Part shown: positions 1-23,100 of the stretch, one piece after another
Layout of the letters: every line of letters starts with the position of its first letter
Numbering within the stretch: position 1 is the first letter of the stretch
NCBI RefSeq assembly: GCF_965638725.1
Contig: NC_134949.1
Span: 127,470,294-127,534,293 of the forward strand
DNA from: Aptenodytes patagonicus
Taxonomy: Eukaryota > Chordata > Aves > Sphenisciformes > Spheniscidae
Reading direction: 5' to 3'
DNA length: 64,000 nucleotides
The notes under the pieces: model-generated
What the model was told of the DNA's origin: nothing
Seen by the model: only the letters and a program-made list of their open reading frames with translations
Database searches by the model: none
Made by a program: the position numbers and the translations under genes

Positions 1-2539
1 GATTACCTTTATAATTGATTTAACTGTCACCACTAAAAGTAGTTAGCAGTCATGAAATAAGCCAGCAACCGTATTTGAAGCAATGTCCTCCCGAGGCACA
101 TATTTCCTTTTATTAGTTCTTAAATTAATTCTCCTTCATTGCATGAAACATGCCTTATTCTCACTTTGCAGGATGAGTAAAACGGAAGTACTGATCACTT
201 CATATCTCATGCACCATAATTTTGTACGCTCAACTGCTCTCCCTTCTGCCGCTTCTCCTTTCCAGCTGACAGAGGCCAAGATCACATGACGATGCCGTTC
301 ACCGTGAGGAAGTCCTTTCCTCACTGAGGTGTGACTGCTGCTCCCGACACAGTGAGGGAGAAGGTCGTGGGTCTGGGGATGAGTTATGTGTCTCCTGCCG
401 GAGGGCAGGAGGAGAGGGACAGGTGAGAATCCCTCGCTACCATGGCTGGACCACACTGGCACCAGAGTGCTCGGCTTGGTGTCTGCGCTCGGCTTGCTCC
501 GTGCAAAAACAGCCTGTGTTTTTCATTGCTACCAGTCTAGCATCTCCTGCCAGCTCTAAGCACTTCCTTTTTTAAAAAAAACCAAGGTTTGATCATTCAC
601 TTTGGGGGCTATGCTAAACTTGCCAGCGTCTGTTCCGTCTGAAAGGGGGGAAAGAACACCAATCCCGGACCGGGAAAGAAAGGAAAAGGAACTAGGTACC
701 AAGTTGTAATGTGAGGAACGAAGCCAAGAAAAACAGCATCTTGAGAGATATTAAAGGCAAAACCAAACGTGGTAAACAGGAGCAGAGACAGATTTCAGAG
801 GAGAGGCAGGAAGACAGTGACTAAAGCACCAAGAGTGAAACAGTGTACACATGGAAACTGAGTCCAGAGTCCCAGGGTTTCTTTGTTCTTGTTTTTCCTA
901 CCGTTTCACAGAAATCATGATGCTGTCAAGATCCCTCTATACCCAAGGGTCAATGATGTCAATGAAAGTTGGTGGAGCTGCACTGATTTATAGCCATTAA
1001 GAAGCAACTTTCTGAGATTTCCCAGAATTACTGGGGTTTAAAATAATGCCCTGAGAACCCAGTTGAAAACAGCAGTTGGGATTATTCTTAAACCAGGTCA
1101 TACTAAAAGCTAGATTAAAAATAATTAAGAATACCTCCATTATTTTTAACAGTTGCAAAATTCCTAACTTTGGACGGTCACATTGAAAACACAACCCTAG
1201 AAAAACATGTGCATGACACTTTTCTACCAGTTTGAGAGTCATGGCAAATGCATACAAAGCTCTTCCAATTCCAGCTCAGCAAACAACTCCTTTAGAAAGC
1301 AAAATAAGTAAATGTTACGTCTGTTGCCCCCAGGCTTTTGTTTAACTTTTTGGATTTACCTTCCCACCTTCAAAATGTGGTAGGTGGATTTGAAAGCAAA
1401 AACTTCAGAATGAGGATCTAAATTCTTTTCAAAAACCCCACGATTGTTCGTTCGGAAGAAGAATTCCTTTTTTTTTCCTGAGTGTTTGCCAGGTTAAACC
1501 AGAGGTTGCAAATATTTCGGGGTCCCTTTGAAGGTGAAACCCCTCCTCGCCCTCATTCTAACTGCATGTGCAGAATACAAAGCCTTCTACCGCTCACGTC
1601 CTGTGTGCATGCTGTGCAGACGACAGCCCAGGGCTATGCATGTCTCTCAAAGGTGGAAGGGAAACACAGAGCGAATGAAGTAAAACTGGGGAAGAGACGG
1701 AGGATCAGGTTCCGCAGTCTAAGCAGCAGGCTCAGGCTGCTCTCTCCTTCTGCACTCCCCCAGGCACGGCCCCACGGGCCCCTTCCCCTTCCAGCCTCCC
1801 GCCACCCGCCCCTTTCCCCTCCTTTTGGCCATTCCCTTCCCAGCCCACGCTCGGGTAAATAACACCTCCACCAGCTTCAGTGCCACCGCCTCGGTTCACA
1901 GGCGGCCGCGCTGGGTGCTCTCACAACTGCTCTTGCTAGAGCTGAGGCGCATCCCCACCTGCAGCGAGGGCAGCGTGGCGGCACGTGGTCGCAGCAGGAA
2001 CCTCCGCTTGTTCAAAGCTAGCCGAGGCATCTCCACCGTGCAGGGCAGCCAGCGCTGCACACACATTCCCAGCACAACTAAGCCCGTACCTTTCCCGTAT
2101 TGTTTTAATTCTCAAATCGTATTTGAAAGGAGAAAAGCTATCACCCCTGGAATCTCTCCCTCCCTCTCTCTTCCCCTTTGCTCTTTTTCCATCACTGCCT
2201 TAATCTGGCTGGGGCCTCTTTCAGATCAAGGTGACACGGATGGAGTGCTCATCCGGTAACAACTAAACCACGCTTGACCGTTTTTACTCCGAAGACCTCT
2301 CTTACTGTCAGATTTTATAACCCGATTACTACAGACTTGGGCTAGATCCAGACAGATTGCCTACCAGCGAAAGGCTCCATATCCCATTATCAGATTTGTG
2401 AGCCCGCCATTCCTCTTCATTTAGTATGTAACAGAAAGTGTCGGTAACGTCCTGTGGACTTAGGCTTCAAAATGAGTCTTAAACTATGCCAGTCATATGT
2501 ATGTATCAGGTGAAAATACTCCACGGAATCGTACGCAGG
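1..2539. other. Intergenic flank downstream of SIK1
   Basis: No ORF with family resemblance, no RNA gene and no recognisable repeat was seen. A moderately GC-rich patch lies at about 1730-2060. Confidence 0.6.
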
Positions 2540-5115
2540 ACAACAATTTTAAAACATTTTTTATTTAAATATTAAATAAAACACATCGACTAATCATTTT
2601 GGTGTACACCTCTCATTTTAACATAAGAAATAAAATGATTGCTCAGTCATGATAAAAAATAAACTATACATCTCAATTAAACCAATCACGTAGTGTCTTT
2701 AAATACCCTATTGCATTGCAGTCTGCAGAACAGCACTGTCAAGATATCTACAAAAAACCCCAAACTTTTAAAATGACCTCTTTCTGCTCCAGCAATAATT
2801 CCAAAGAGGTTCTACAGCAATTGGAAAAAAAAAAAATACTATGAAAGTAAAGTGCTTGTCATTGCTCAGGACAGGAAACAAAAGAATCTGTGGCCTTTTG
2901 ATCCATGGCGTTTAACAAAACAAATATTGAAGAGGAAATTCTGCGTTTTCAGTACGTGTGCTACCCCTTACAAAACCGAAGGCGAAGTTGCTGCTTTGTG
3001 ATGAGCTGGCTTCTTCCTGCCCTCCGCTCCAGCCATCTCCACGCAATCTGTTTTTTGGGTTGGGTTTTTTTCTTAAACCACCACAAATGAGCATGAGACT
3101 TTGGTGTTTCCTCTGCTGCAAGGCACCACTCATTAGCAGAAATTCAACTCAAGCAATTTTCGCTCACTTTGAAGCTTCCAGACCACGCAGCAGCAGTGGC
3201 AAGCTGGAGATGCGCCAATAGAGACACACAGATACAACACACAGACAAAGAGGTCGTTTATGGAGAGCCACAGACAGAGCCACATTACATCTCCAACCCT
3301 TCCTACTCCCACCCATTAACCTGGTCGATCTTTGGCTTTTTTCTTTTAAAAAAAACAGCAAAACAAACAAAAAAACAGGTATCTATATTATTTGCAAATG
3401 CGTAATACTGCAGGTTGCATGAAACCAAGGTAACTTGAAGGCACCCTGTGTCACACGAGGGAGATGGGTCCTTTAAGCATTTAGACAGAACGCAGCTATT
3501 TCCTGACGTTCGGCTGGCAGCTTCCAGCCAAGCCGGCTCACTGTTTTCTCACCTGCTTCCAAAGTCTGCACGCCCTACCCCACTCATTCCTGTAGGAGCA
3601 CGGGCTGTTCTCCCCTTTATACCTAAGCATAGCTTCTACCGATACCAACGGAAGTCATGCTCTGCCTCGGGCGGGGAGTGGGGCTTATACCAGAAACACA
3701 ATATAAGCATATTACAAAATATAAAAAATAACTAGTGTTACAGAGTTTCCTGCTTCCTATTTATATACATATACAGCATTAAAAACCATACGAAAAAACA
3801 CCTATCTAATCCAAAACCTCATTTTGCTAATATGCCAAAAACAAACCAACCAAAAACAAACACCCAAAGATTGTGCTGTTTTACTCGCTTTTAATACAGT
3901 TTTGTTCAGAAATAGCTGTACTCCGTTAGAGTAGAATTCTGTTCTAGCCTATTCCTTTTGTCTTTGTCAGTATATAATTATAACCTCAATATTGCACATT
4001 TCCCCAAGAGTCAGTTCTGTTTGGACCCTGATAATGAAATGCATAAAAACATAATTAGCAGCGGAAATAACAATGTGCAGCACTAAGAAATACCCCTCAG
4101 GCAACTTTGCAGGCAACCTCCAGGAGGGCTTTTTAGAAAGAAAACCCTTCCCATCGCCCCACCGGTACTAATGCTTCCCTCCTCAGTGCCTCTGCAACAA
4201 CGTGAAAAAAACTTAGCGTTTATAAAAAGATTCCTAAAGATTATTCAGATCGACAAAATATACGCATGTGTGCACGGGTGTGTACGTATATACACACACG
4301 CCAAACATCCCTGCAAAAGACCAGGCATTACGCAATTTGGATCCCGATATCAAGGAATACATTTTCAATAGATTACTTGCTTCTGTTCTAATTAGAAGGG
4401 GGGGGGGTTAAGCTTTTCCAGCTGATGTATCAAGCAAGAAGTTCACAGTTTTCGTTTAAAGTATATGTATCGGGGAGGTGTGGATGGGGATGTTGGTTCC
4501 TTTAAATAAAACGAGTGTTAACAGGAGGAAAAAAAACCCAACAACAAATGGCAATGCTTCCATTTTTGTCTTCTATGAATGCATAATGCTGCATGCCACT
4601 GGTTTTCTGTTTATTTTCTTTAAAAGAGGTAATCATCTTCACAAACCCATAAATGAATATTGTGAAAAAGGGAGGCTCTGGTCCCTTCTTTGAAAAGCCT
4701 CTCCCTGCTGTGTCACCACTACCGACAGCTGCTAATCTTGCATAACAGCAGAGCTGTATTGGTCTGACTTGAGTACAGTACCGAAGAGTTCTTCCCCAAC
4801 CACATCCCTCCCTGTCCCCACAAGTGCCCCACCCATCTTCCCCATCATTATTTTTCCTTTAAAAAATTCAGTTTCTATTCATATTTGTTCAGTGCAAGAG
4901 TAGTAGAAGCAAAAAGACATACATATTGCTTGTTTCCGTTCTATAAAGTTGCTAGCTTTCTGAGCCAGACAGCGTCTTCACATACTTCAAAATTTATTGC
5001 TTCTGAGAGTCACTCGTCCACACGACACCAGCCAGCCATGGACCCACACACGCCATGGAACAGCGGTGAAAGTTCTTCGCAACAAGAGCAGCGTGAGCTA
5101 TAGCAGCCGGGGCTC
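2540..5115 (-). other. SIK1: SIK1 3' UTR (inferred)
   Basis: Follows the stop codon and is AT-rich. It has a few ATTTA pentamers on the transcript strand (for example near 4650, 4505 and 2698) but no dense AU-rich cluster, and a run of Cs in the mRNA where the plus strand has ten Gs at about 4398-4407. A length of about 2.6 kb fits the long SIK1 3' UTR known from mammals. Earlier AATAAA copies on the transcript strand (plus-strand tttatt near 4993 and 4611) could give shorter isoforms. The 3' end is inferred from the signal at 2565-2560. Confidence 0.7.
2560..2565 (-). promoter_or_regulatory. Candidate distal poly(A) signal of SIK1
   Basis: AATAAA on the minus strand (plus-strand tttatt) in an AT-rich context, with a T-rich stretch downstream. 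Cleavage would fall at about 2540-2550. It is the last good hexamer in a plausible 3' UTR length; transcript ends were not available. Confidence 0.55.
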
Positions 5116-15765
<10,650 letters not shown>

Positions 15766-16029
15766 CTGCACGGAGACGGCACAGCACACCCCGTCAGCCC
15801 CGCCCGCCGCCGGACCCCTCTCACAACGCGGCGGGCTCTTCCCCGTCCCCGGAGCGGAGCCGCGGCCGCCCCGTCCCAGCCCGCGGCAGCGCCGGCCCCA
15901 CTCACCCCCGGCCGCTCGGCGCCCGCTGCATGCTCGCCGGACCCGCGCGCGCGCCGCCGCCCCGCGCGCCCCCCAACCGCCGCTCGCGGCCGTCGCCCGA
16001 CCGTCGGAGCGGCCGTTGAGCCGTCGTAC

Positions 16030-16120
16030 CTGACGGGCGGCGGGCGCTCTCCGCGGCTGCTGGCGCCGGGCTGTGCCGCCGCCGCCGCGGTGGGGTGTGT
16101 GCGCGCGAGGGTGTGGGTTG
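16030..16120 (-). other. SIK1: Putative non-coding first exon of SIK1 (5' boundary unknown)
   Basis: A donor-like GTCAG|GTACGA occurs with the exon edge at 16030. An alternative, stronger donor GGGG|GTGAGT lies near 15905. Either could join the acceptor at 15766. The region is very GC-rich with no TATA box, so dispersed initiation is expected. The 16120 edge is arbitrary because the transcription start cannot be read from sequence. Confidence 0.35.
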
Positions 16121-16125
16121 AGTGA

Positions 16126-16177
16126 GTGTGTGTGTGTGTGTATGTGTGTGCGCGCATGTGTATGTGTGTGCGTGCGC
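16126..16177. repeat. Alternating purine-pyrimidine (GT/AT/GC) tract
   Basis: 52 consecutive bases alternate purine and pyrimidine without a break, mostly GT with internal GCGCGC and AT steps. This is the classic Z-DNA-prone composition. It lies about 100 bp upstream of the candidate first-exon donor and about 140 bp on the gene side of CRE 1. Confidence 0.85.
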
Positions 16178-16318
16178 CGGGGGGCAGGCGGGAGCACGCG
16201 GGATGTCCCGGCCCCCCCCGCCCCCCCCGCCCCGCTCCGCCGGCCCCCCTCCGCGCACACCCCGCCCTCCCTCCCGCCTCTTCCCCCCGCCCACCGCCGA
16301 AAGCCGAGACGGGCCCAT

Positions 16319-16326
16319 TGACGTCA
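16319..16326. promoter_or_regulatory. Palindromic cAMP-response element (CRE) 1
   Basis: Perfect TGACGTCA, followed three bases later by another half-site-like TGACGC. SIK1 is a known CREB target in mammals, so a functional CREB/CRTC site is a strong inference. Confidence 0.8.
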
Positions 16327-16455
16327 CTTTGACGCCAGAGAGACGCGCGCCCAGGCGCGAGGCTGAAGGAGAGCGAGACACCGGGCCGTTGCCAAGGAAC
16401 GGGCGGCGCTGACGCGCGCGCTGATGGAGCCGTCGCCCGGGAGACGGAGGGGCGG

Positions 16456-16463
16456 TGACGTCA
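16456..16463. promoter_or_regulatory. Palindromic cAMP-response element (CRE) 2
   Basis: A second perfect TGACGTCA, 137 bp further upstream of SIK1 than the first. A TGACGC half-site lies between the two near 16411. Confidence 0.8.
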
Positions 16464-16498
16464 GGGCAGAGGGAGGGAGGGGGCAGCTGGGTCTCCTG

Positions 16499-16532
16499 CC
16501 CCCCCCCCCCCGCCCGGGGGGGAGGGGGGCCG
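16499..16532. repeat. Homopolymeric C then G runs in the promoter
   Basis: A run of more than ten Cs is followed by CGCCC and then G7-A-G6. This could form a hairpin, or G-quadruplex/i-motif structures on either strand. Confidence 0.6.
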
Positions 16533-16544
16533 GCTCTCTGCTGC

Positions 16545-16553
16545 CACGTGACG
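16545..16553. promoter_or_regulatory. E-box overlapping a CRE half-site
   Basis: CACGTG immediately overlaps TGACG (read as cacgtgacg). It could bind bHLH factors (USF/CLOCK class) or CREB/ATF. Functional role inferred only. Confidence 0.45.
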
Positions 16554-17302
16554 CGTCCCTTCTCCCGGCGGGGTCGCCCCCTGCTGGCGCGCCCGGCGCC
16601 CGCGTCAACCGCCGGCGTGCGGGGCGCCGGCAGCCGTTAACCGTCTCGCGGCCGTTCCGCCGCGGCAAGGGGGGGGCGGCCGCGCCGCGCTGGTCTCACC
16701 TCAGCGCCCTGAGCGCCCGAGGCCACCGGCAGCAAGAAGCCCGCCACGGGCAGGGTTTGCCCGCGGCCGCGGCACCCTGCCGAGGGCTCGGCGGAGATGT
16801 GGAGGCTGCGAACGCCGCGCTAACCCCGCATGAGGGGGGCCGGCGCCCCGGCGCTAGCGCCCGGCGAGCCCCGGTGACCCCCGGCCCTGCCGGCTGGGGT
16901 GCCGGGTCCCCGCTAGCCCCGTCCCAGCCACCGAGACAGCCCCCGCCCTGCGTCGGAGCCCGCCGGGGCGTGGGGCCACCGGCAGGGACTGTCCCGCTGG
17001 CAGCAGGGAAAGTGCGGCTGCGGCCCTGCGGGGGACATTTTTTCCTAGTCCCAAAGCACAAGCAGGGCTGTGGCCGCCCACCCTTTGCACCAATGCCCGC
17101 GGCGGGTTACAGACCCGCCTTCCCCCGCGCAGGACCGGTTTCCGTTCCCGGTTGTTTCCAGGGCTTGATGGAGGGGAGCTGCCGGGGCTTGCTGCCGACC
17201 ATCCCCTCTGGCACCCAAGACTGGGGCCAGCCCGGCCTGGGGCCAGCAACCTTCCGGGTCCAACAGCTGGGCACAGACAGGAAGGGAATAATAAAGAGCA
17301 TT

Positions 17303-17342
17303 TATATATATATATATATATATAAAAATATATATATATATG
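17303..17342. repeat. (TA)n microsatellite
   Basis: About 20 TA units with one short interruption (aaaa), at the outer edge of the CpG island. Likely polymorphic. Confidence 0.9.
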
Positions 17343-20097
17343 CAGTCCTGTGATACTTTGGCAACTTACTCATATGTTCTGAATACACCTGTGGCTATTA
17401 TCTCTGGTCAGTCTGGAAGCAAGGCTTGGGAAGTTACCCTTTTGCACACTGAGGCTGAAGGAGGCTGTTTGGGGTTGAACCTCAGCATCCTAGAAGTGCC
17501 CAAGAGGTTCCTCTTAAGGAATCTGAAGCAGCAGATGCACTGGGTTCGAGCATGTAGGTCTTCAGCCTTCACACAGTGAGTGACCAAAATGCTTGTATGT
17601 TTGGTCTCAAATTCCAGTTCAGCCTTGAAAAGAAGTTTTGAATGGTGCCTGCCACGTCTGTTACTCAACTTTATCTTCTTTGTTAGAGTCAACCTAGGCT
17701 TTTTTCAGACAAGTAATTCCCCAGCCGGCGGTTGGGCTCCTGGCTGGAAGACGGTCCGTCTTAGTCTGAACCCCTAGCCTGACCATCGTGGCCAATGGCA
17801 CACTGGGCAGCGACCTTCGGCTTCCATCCAAAGGCACCATGCAAATCAGATTTGCCAGACTGCTTGAAATAAGGCAATGCCTTGGGTGGAAGAGGTATAG
17901 CTCTGCTTCACACTGGAGATTTCAAAGCAATCGGTACGATTTTTTTTACCTGTAGTTGGTGGTCTCCTTAGGGTCCGTGAATGACTTCTAAGGGGCTGAA
18001 GAGGGACCCACTGTGGGAGGAAAGCAAGCTTTTTGTCAGTTTTTGTAAATTTACTCTAAAGATGGGATGAGAAAAATGTGGTGCTCTGTATAAATCAGTT
18101 ACATGATATATGCGCTGTGTGTCATCAGCACACTTGAGAGAGATCCATCAGGATGTTCTACTGAAGCAAACAGGACTTGCTCTGCTTCTCTTATCTAATG
18201 AACTGTACTGCTTGTGTCACCTGCCATAACGTGGGTGCTAGCCCTTTGGGAGGCCAGTTAACGCTGCAGGCTTCTTCTCCTAGAAACATGGAGAAATGAC
18301 ACCTGAAATTAACCCCCAAACTTTGTTTATCTTGACCATTGCACAAAACTCATGCTGTCCCTATGCTCATTTACTGCGAGCAGGCAGACTGGCAGTCTGC
18401 AGGGCTTGGACGGCACTGGGAGAAGGCAGTGGCTTGCAGAGCTGGTGGTCAGGAGCCAAAGGACAGGAGCTGCTTACATGGAGGTGGTGGTGTGACCCAG
18501 GTCATGGGACTGCTATGCCATTTGCTGTAAGGGGGGCTAATAGCAGGCAGCCAGCCCAGGCAATTGTTACATTCAATTAGTGCTTACACAGTGCCTTGAA
18601 TAACTCACATGAAAAGCTGACATTATTATTATCGTTGTTATTAAGCTAACAGTATATTCTCCATGGAGCTCATGAAGAGGAGGTGACGCACAAACAGCAC
18701 ATACAGTAGCAACTGCATGTGAACAGCGCCCCAGGAGTTATAAAGAAAAAAATTACCTGAATAATGGTTCCTCTGCTGTGGCGGGATTTTCCTCCCTTTA
18801 ATTATAGTTGCTGTTTTCATTTGAAATTGATTAAGTGTTTTAGGATGGCAAACAGAACTGGTCTTTTTAGAAAGAACGCTCAAGACAGCCAGACCCAGCT
18901 AGAAGCGTAACATTTTTATTTCTTTTTAAAAGACTCATAATTTTTTTCTTCTCAAATGGGAAGAATTGGACTGGATTTGGCGCTCTCCCTAACATCTCAC
19001 GATTTTTCCATCCTAAGGAGAGGCGGACGCCTGTGCCATGGGACTGCCTTGGAGAGCGTAAGACCTCACCAGAGGGCTACACTGAGGAGAATTCACCATC
19101 CTGATTTTAATTACTTGCATTGGATGGAAGAGGCAAGAAGAACTGGCAAGTGTCACTATCTGTGGAAGGTACTTACGCAGACCTGCAATCTCTAGTCCGG
19201 AGGGTGGGGTACGTAGAGCTGCTGCAGTGGAGAAGGGAGCACATAATTTTAAGAGTTATAACACTGTCATATGATTTATTGAGAGTTAAACGAAAGATCT
19301 CCTGCATCTATCGCTCTCACCAACCTTTTGGTATTTCTCTTCCATTTTCATACATATGGGTCACAACAGCTTCCAGCAGTGCTGCTCAGAAGTAGCCATT
19401 GCACAGTTTTGGTAGTGTCATAGTTACATCGTTTTTCTACCACTTTCAGTATGAATTGATACTGTCAAGGCATTATGAACCTCTTACGCAATCCCATTTT
19501 ATCATCGTAGAGGTGCTTCTGTTGGGAAGGTTGATGCTTTTGCAATTTCTGCTTTAACACTTTTGCTGCCCTCTGGTGTTTTGGATATCCTAAACGAGGA
19601 ATCGCCTCAGAAAAACATCCATGGTCAGGAGAGGTATAATTACGGAGCCGGCTTGTACATAATGAGGGTAGAAAAGCGAGGAAAGCGGAGAGGTACTTTC
19701 CAAAGCATCTCCACAAGGATGATCCTTTGATTTCTCTAGGAAGAGGGAGAAACTGGGAGGACACAACTGCTAAGATTTTTCCATTGCAGTAGTACTCCCT
19801 AAGGGTGGCATGCTCTACGGATGGAAATATGCATGAAGACTGCTGCCTTCCAGAACTCATCTTGCAGATATTTCCAGCAATTCAATCTTTAGTCATTTCA
19901 CTCAGCATTTTCTATCAGTTTCAAAACAAACTAACAACAATAGCAACTTTCTTCACTTGGCAAAAAAAAAAACCAAAACAAAACCAAGAAACAGAAGCAT
20001 TCCTTTCTACCCATTTCACCCTCCACAGCTGAAGTCAGCCTGGTTTGCTATGGTAAGATTGCTGGGGCAATGCTTGCAGTATAGCTGTATTTTTCTC

Positions 20098-20114
20098 TTT
20101 TTTTTTTTTTTTTT
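20098..20114. repeat. T17 homopolymer
   Basis: Uninterrupted run of 17 T. No adjacent SINE or LINE body was recognised. Confidence 0.8.
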
Positions 20115-23100
20115 GTCCAGAAAACACCAGTGTGATTATTTTGAAAATCAGATTTGTTGGGCTATTTTCAGCATCCTGTCATTTACACAATTTAATTGAG
20201 TAAAACCTTGCTGAAGTCAATAGAGTTGTTCCTGGTCACACCAAGTCTGACTCTGGCCTAGAAAAAAGTAAAATGGAACGTGTCACATTCCAAGAAGTAC
20301 AGTGACATTTAAAGTAAAGAAGATGAGATAATCAACTAAAATACTTGTGGGCTTATTTTAAAGACAAAAGCATTATCTTGAAAAAAATGGTGCATGACTA
20401 TTTCTAATATGACTTCAAAGTGTCTTTGAATTTGAAAAAATCCAGGCTGCCACTGCAATTTTGGCAAAAAATACTTTAAAGCTAGCATATCCTTACTGAG
20501 GCACCACAATGGTATCCAGAAATATATTTCAGACCACTGGAATGTCTTTGGTCATAATATTGCATCAGAGTTACATAATTATGATCACAACAACGATCTT
20601 TTGTCGTTAATGTTTATGACATTTCAGAATTAATAAGGCAATGACATTTCACTGACATAATACATTGAGCTTGTTTTGCAGAATAAAGGTATGTAGGGCT
20701 TCTCTTCAGCATTCATCCTTATCTAGGGCTATAAAACAGCTTTTTTAAAGGGTCACCACCAAGTATGTTAGGGTTCTTTACTTTCCTAAATATAATGTGC
20801 TACAAAATCTACCGTTAATACCAAGGCTCTGACCGGTTTTGTTTGTATTAAGGGAAGTACAAACACAGAACAAACAAGGTGGTCTATGCCCTTGAGAGCG
20901 TCTTTCTTTTATTGTAATCATTTCCCTTCCGTGTTTGTCACTCTAATAGTGCTCCACTGTGTTGGGGCATGTGAACCTGACTGACAACTGGCAAGAAACA
21001 CGTGAAAAGATTATGTAAAAAGAGAAGTGGACCAGGTTATTTCCATTGCCCGGGATAAATAAAAAGCAGAAGCTAAAGAACCAACATTGAATAATGGCTT
21101 TTGAATTAGGGTTTTTTTCAATTGTTTAAGCTTAATGACCAAAGGTGGTGATAGTAGTAAAAGTGAATACACACCTGTAATCTAACCATGCCCATTTGAG
21201 GTTAGCTGAAAGTCATTTTATAGTACGTGGGCTGATTTTCAGAGAGAGTGAGCATCCACAGTTTCTGCTGATTTTAATGGAAGCTGCAACTGCTCAACAT
21301 CTCTTAAAACATCCATCTGCAAGGTATCCTGCGAGGTAAAGCATGTATTCTACCAAAGGCTTTGACTAAAGAGGAGTCCAAGAGCCTCAGGGGCCAAGTA
21401 CATCTATGTTCAGCTACTGTTACTATTAGCATCAGAATCAGCCAGGTAGGCGCCTTCCTGGGGCAGAAGCAGATGGGGTTCAGATGCCTATAGACCAATA
21501 CTTGGAAATGGCACTTGGCCACCAAGAATGTATGTTCTTCATAGACAAAATGGACAACAGATAAGGAAAAGATGTCATTTCCCCCACTTACTATACCTAC
21601 TTTACTACTGGGAGGGCAAAAAGACTACAAGCGGAAGCGTCTTGCCCATGGTGGTGATGTGGCAAGTCTGTGGCAGAGCTGTGAAATACATTTCTGTGTC
21701 CTGAGCCCAGGCAAAGTGCTTTAGCTGGAAGGCCATCCTTCACACTGCAGTTAAGTAATTAATCTTAATCTTACAGCTGGTATAAATAAAGCTATGCACA
21801 TACTGGGTTTAGTACAGTTTATACAATACGCAGCTCTTATGTGTGATTTTTCACATCAGGCTGGACTTTCTGTAAAATTAATACTTGTAATTTAATGTTA
21901 GCCCCCCACTTCCAGCTGGGGTGTGGACAGAGAGGCAAGTCAAACAGAGTCAGCTAGCTTTCTGGTTCTCCCAAGGCTCTTTGCCAGCAGTTTCTGTTGA
22001 AAGTGTGTATTACCTCTCACTGTCCCCCGAAACATGCTACGTGCTGTAGTAGCTCATGTATTGTTTTGTTGTTTGGGGTTTTTTAGGCCATACCTGACAG
22101 GGAAATTTAGCAGTGTAAGATCAGTCAGAAGCTGCCAGCTCCAAAGCAAAAAATAAATGGTAAGTAGACTTCAGATATGAGAGCAGAGGTGGGAGGACGA
22201 CATGTCCACGATCTGTTTGGCAGAGGGCTTCTTTCCTGTGAAATTATCCTTCCCATTCTCTGGCCCAGCATCCTCCCTGCTCACTGTTAAACCCCTGTGC
22301 CATGTGCACAGCTGTAATTTGAAGCTATCAGTCCTCCCAGGGCCCCAGACAGAGCTGGAGGCTGAGAAGGAGGCAACGGGTCCGAGACTGAAGAGGCTAC
22401 GGACAGGGTGAGCTGGAAACAACAAGCAGCAGGCAGCAGCAGGGAAGTACTGCTGGAAACCCCTTGCAATGGTGAGGGATGAAAATCCACTGACAGAGCT
22501 GCAGGAGGGCTGGTTGTGTGAAAAAGTCGTGCTGGGGCAGGGACGAGCTGCAGAGGCTGCCCTGCATGGGCCCTAAGCTGTCATATAGGAGTTGGGACAC
22601 TCGGTCACCCCATTGTACATGTCTAGTGGCTTCACAGCCCAGGGCACCCCCAGCCTGAGGCAGGGCTATCGGTGGGAGCTCCACATTCAAGCTCTGAATA
22701 AGCCAAAACTCAAGGCCAAACTCTCTTGTGCCCCTTTTCCCTTGCCTTGCCTGGGGTCTTTTCTCTGTGGGATCCCTACAAAAAGGTTGGGGCAATTCTG
22801 CCAGCCTGATGGAAGTGGTGGGAAACCAGCCCCCATTCAACAAGATTGGGACCATCCCATGGGCAGGCCAGAAGACTGAAGGCTGTTGCCCTTGGCTTTC
22901 CGGCTGCTGGGGTTGCCACGAGGTGTTCCTACCTGGGCAAGACCTGCCAGTTATTCTCCAGCCAGTGCAGATGCCCTCACCGGGGACTGGATGTCTGCCC
23001 CTGTGCTGGGCCAGAGGGACAATCTGTGAAGGCAGGAAGATAATTCAGCCTTGTTCCTTTTGGCCTGACCTTCACCAGTGTCCTATTGCTTTTTACAGGA

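Noticed and set aside
16424..17353. 309-codon open frame on the plus strand upstream of SIK1
   Set aside because: A product of the CpG island: low-complexity Pro/Gly/Ala/Arg composition, competing long frames on the other strand, and it runs into the (TA)n repeat.
17530..17550. tRNA-like TTCGA motif
   Set aside because: No acceptor or anticodon stem partners around it; the same holds for the one at about 38258.
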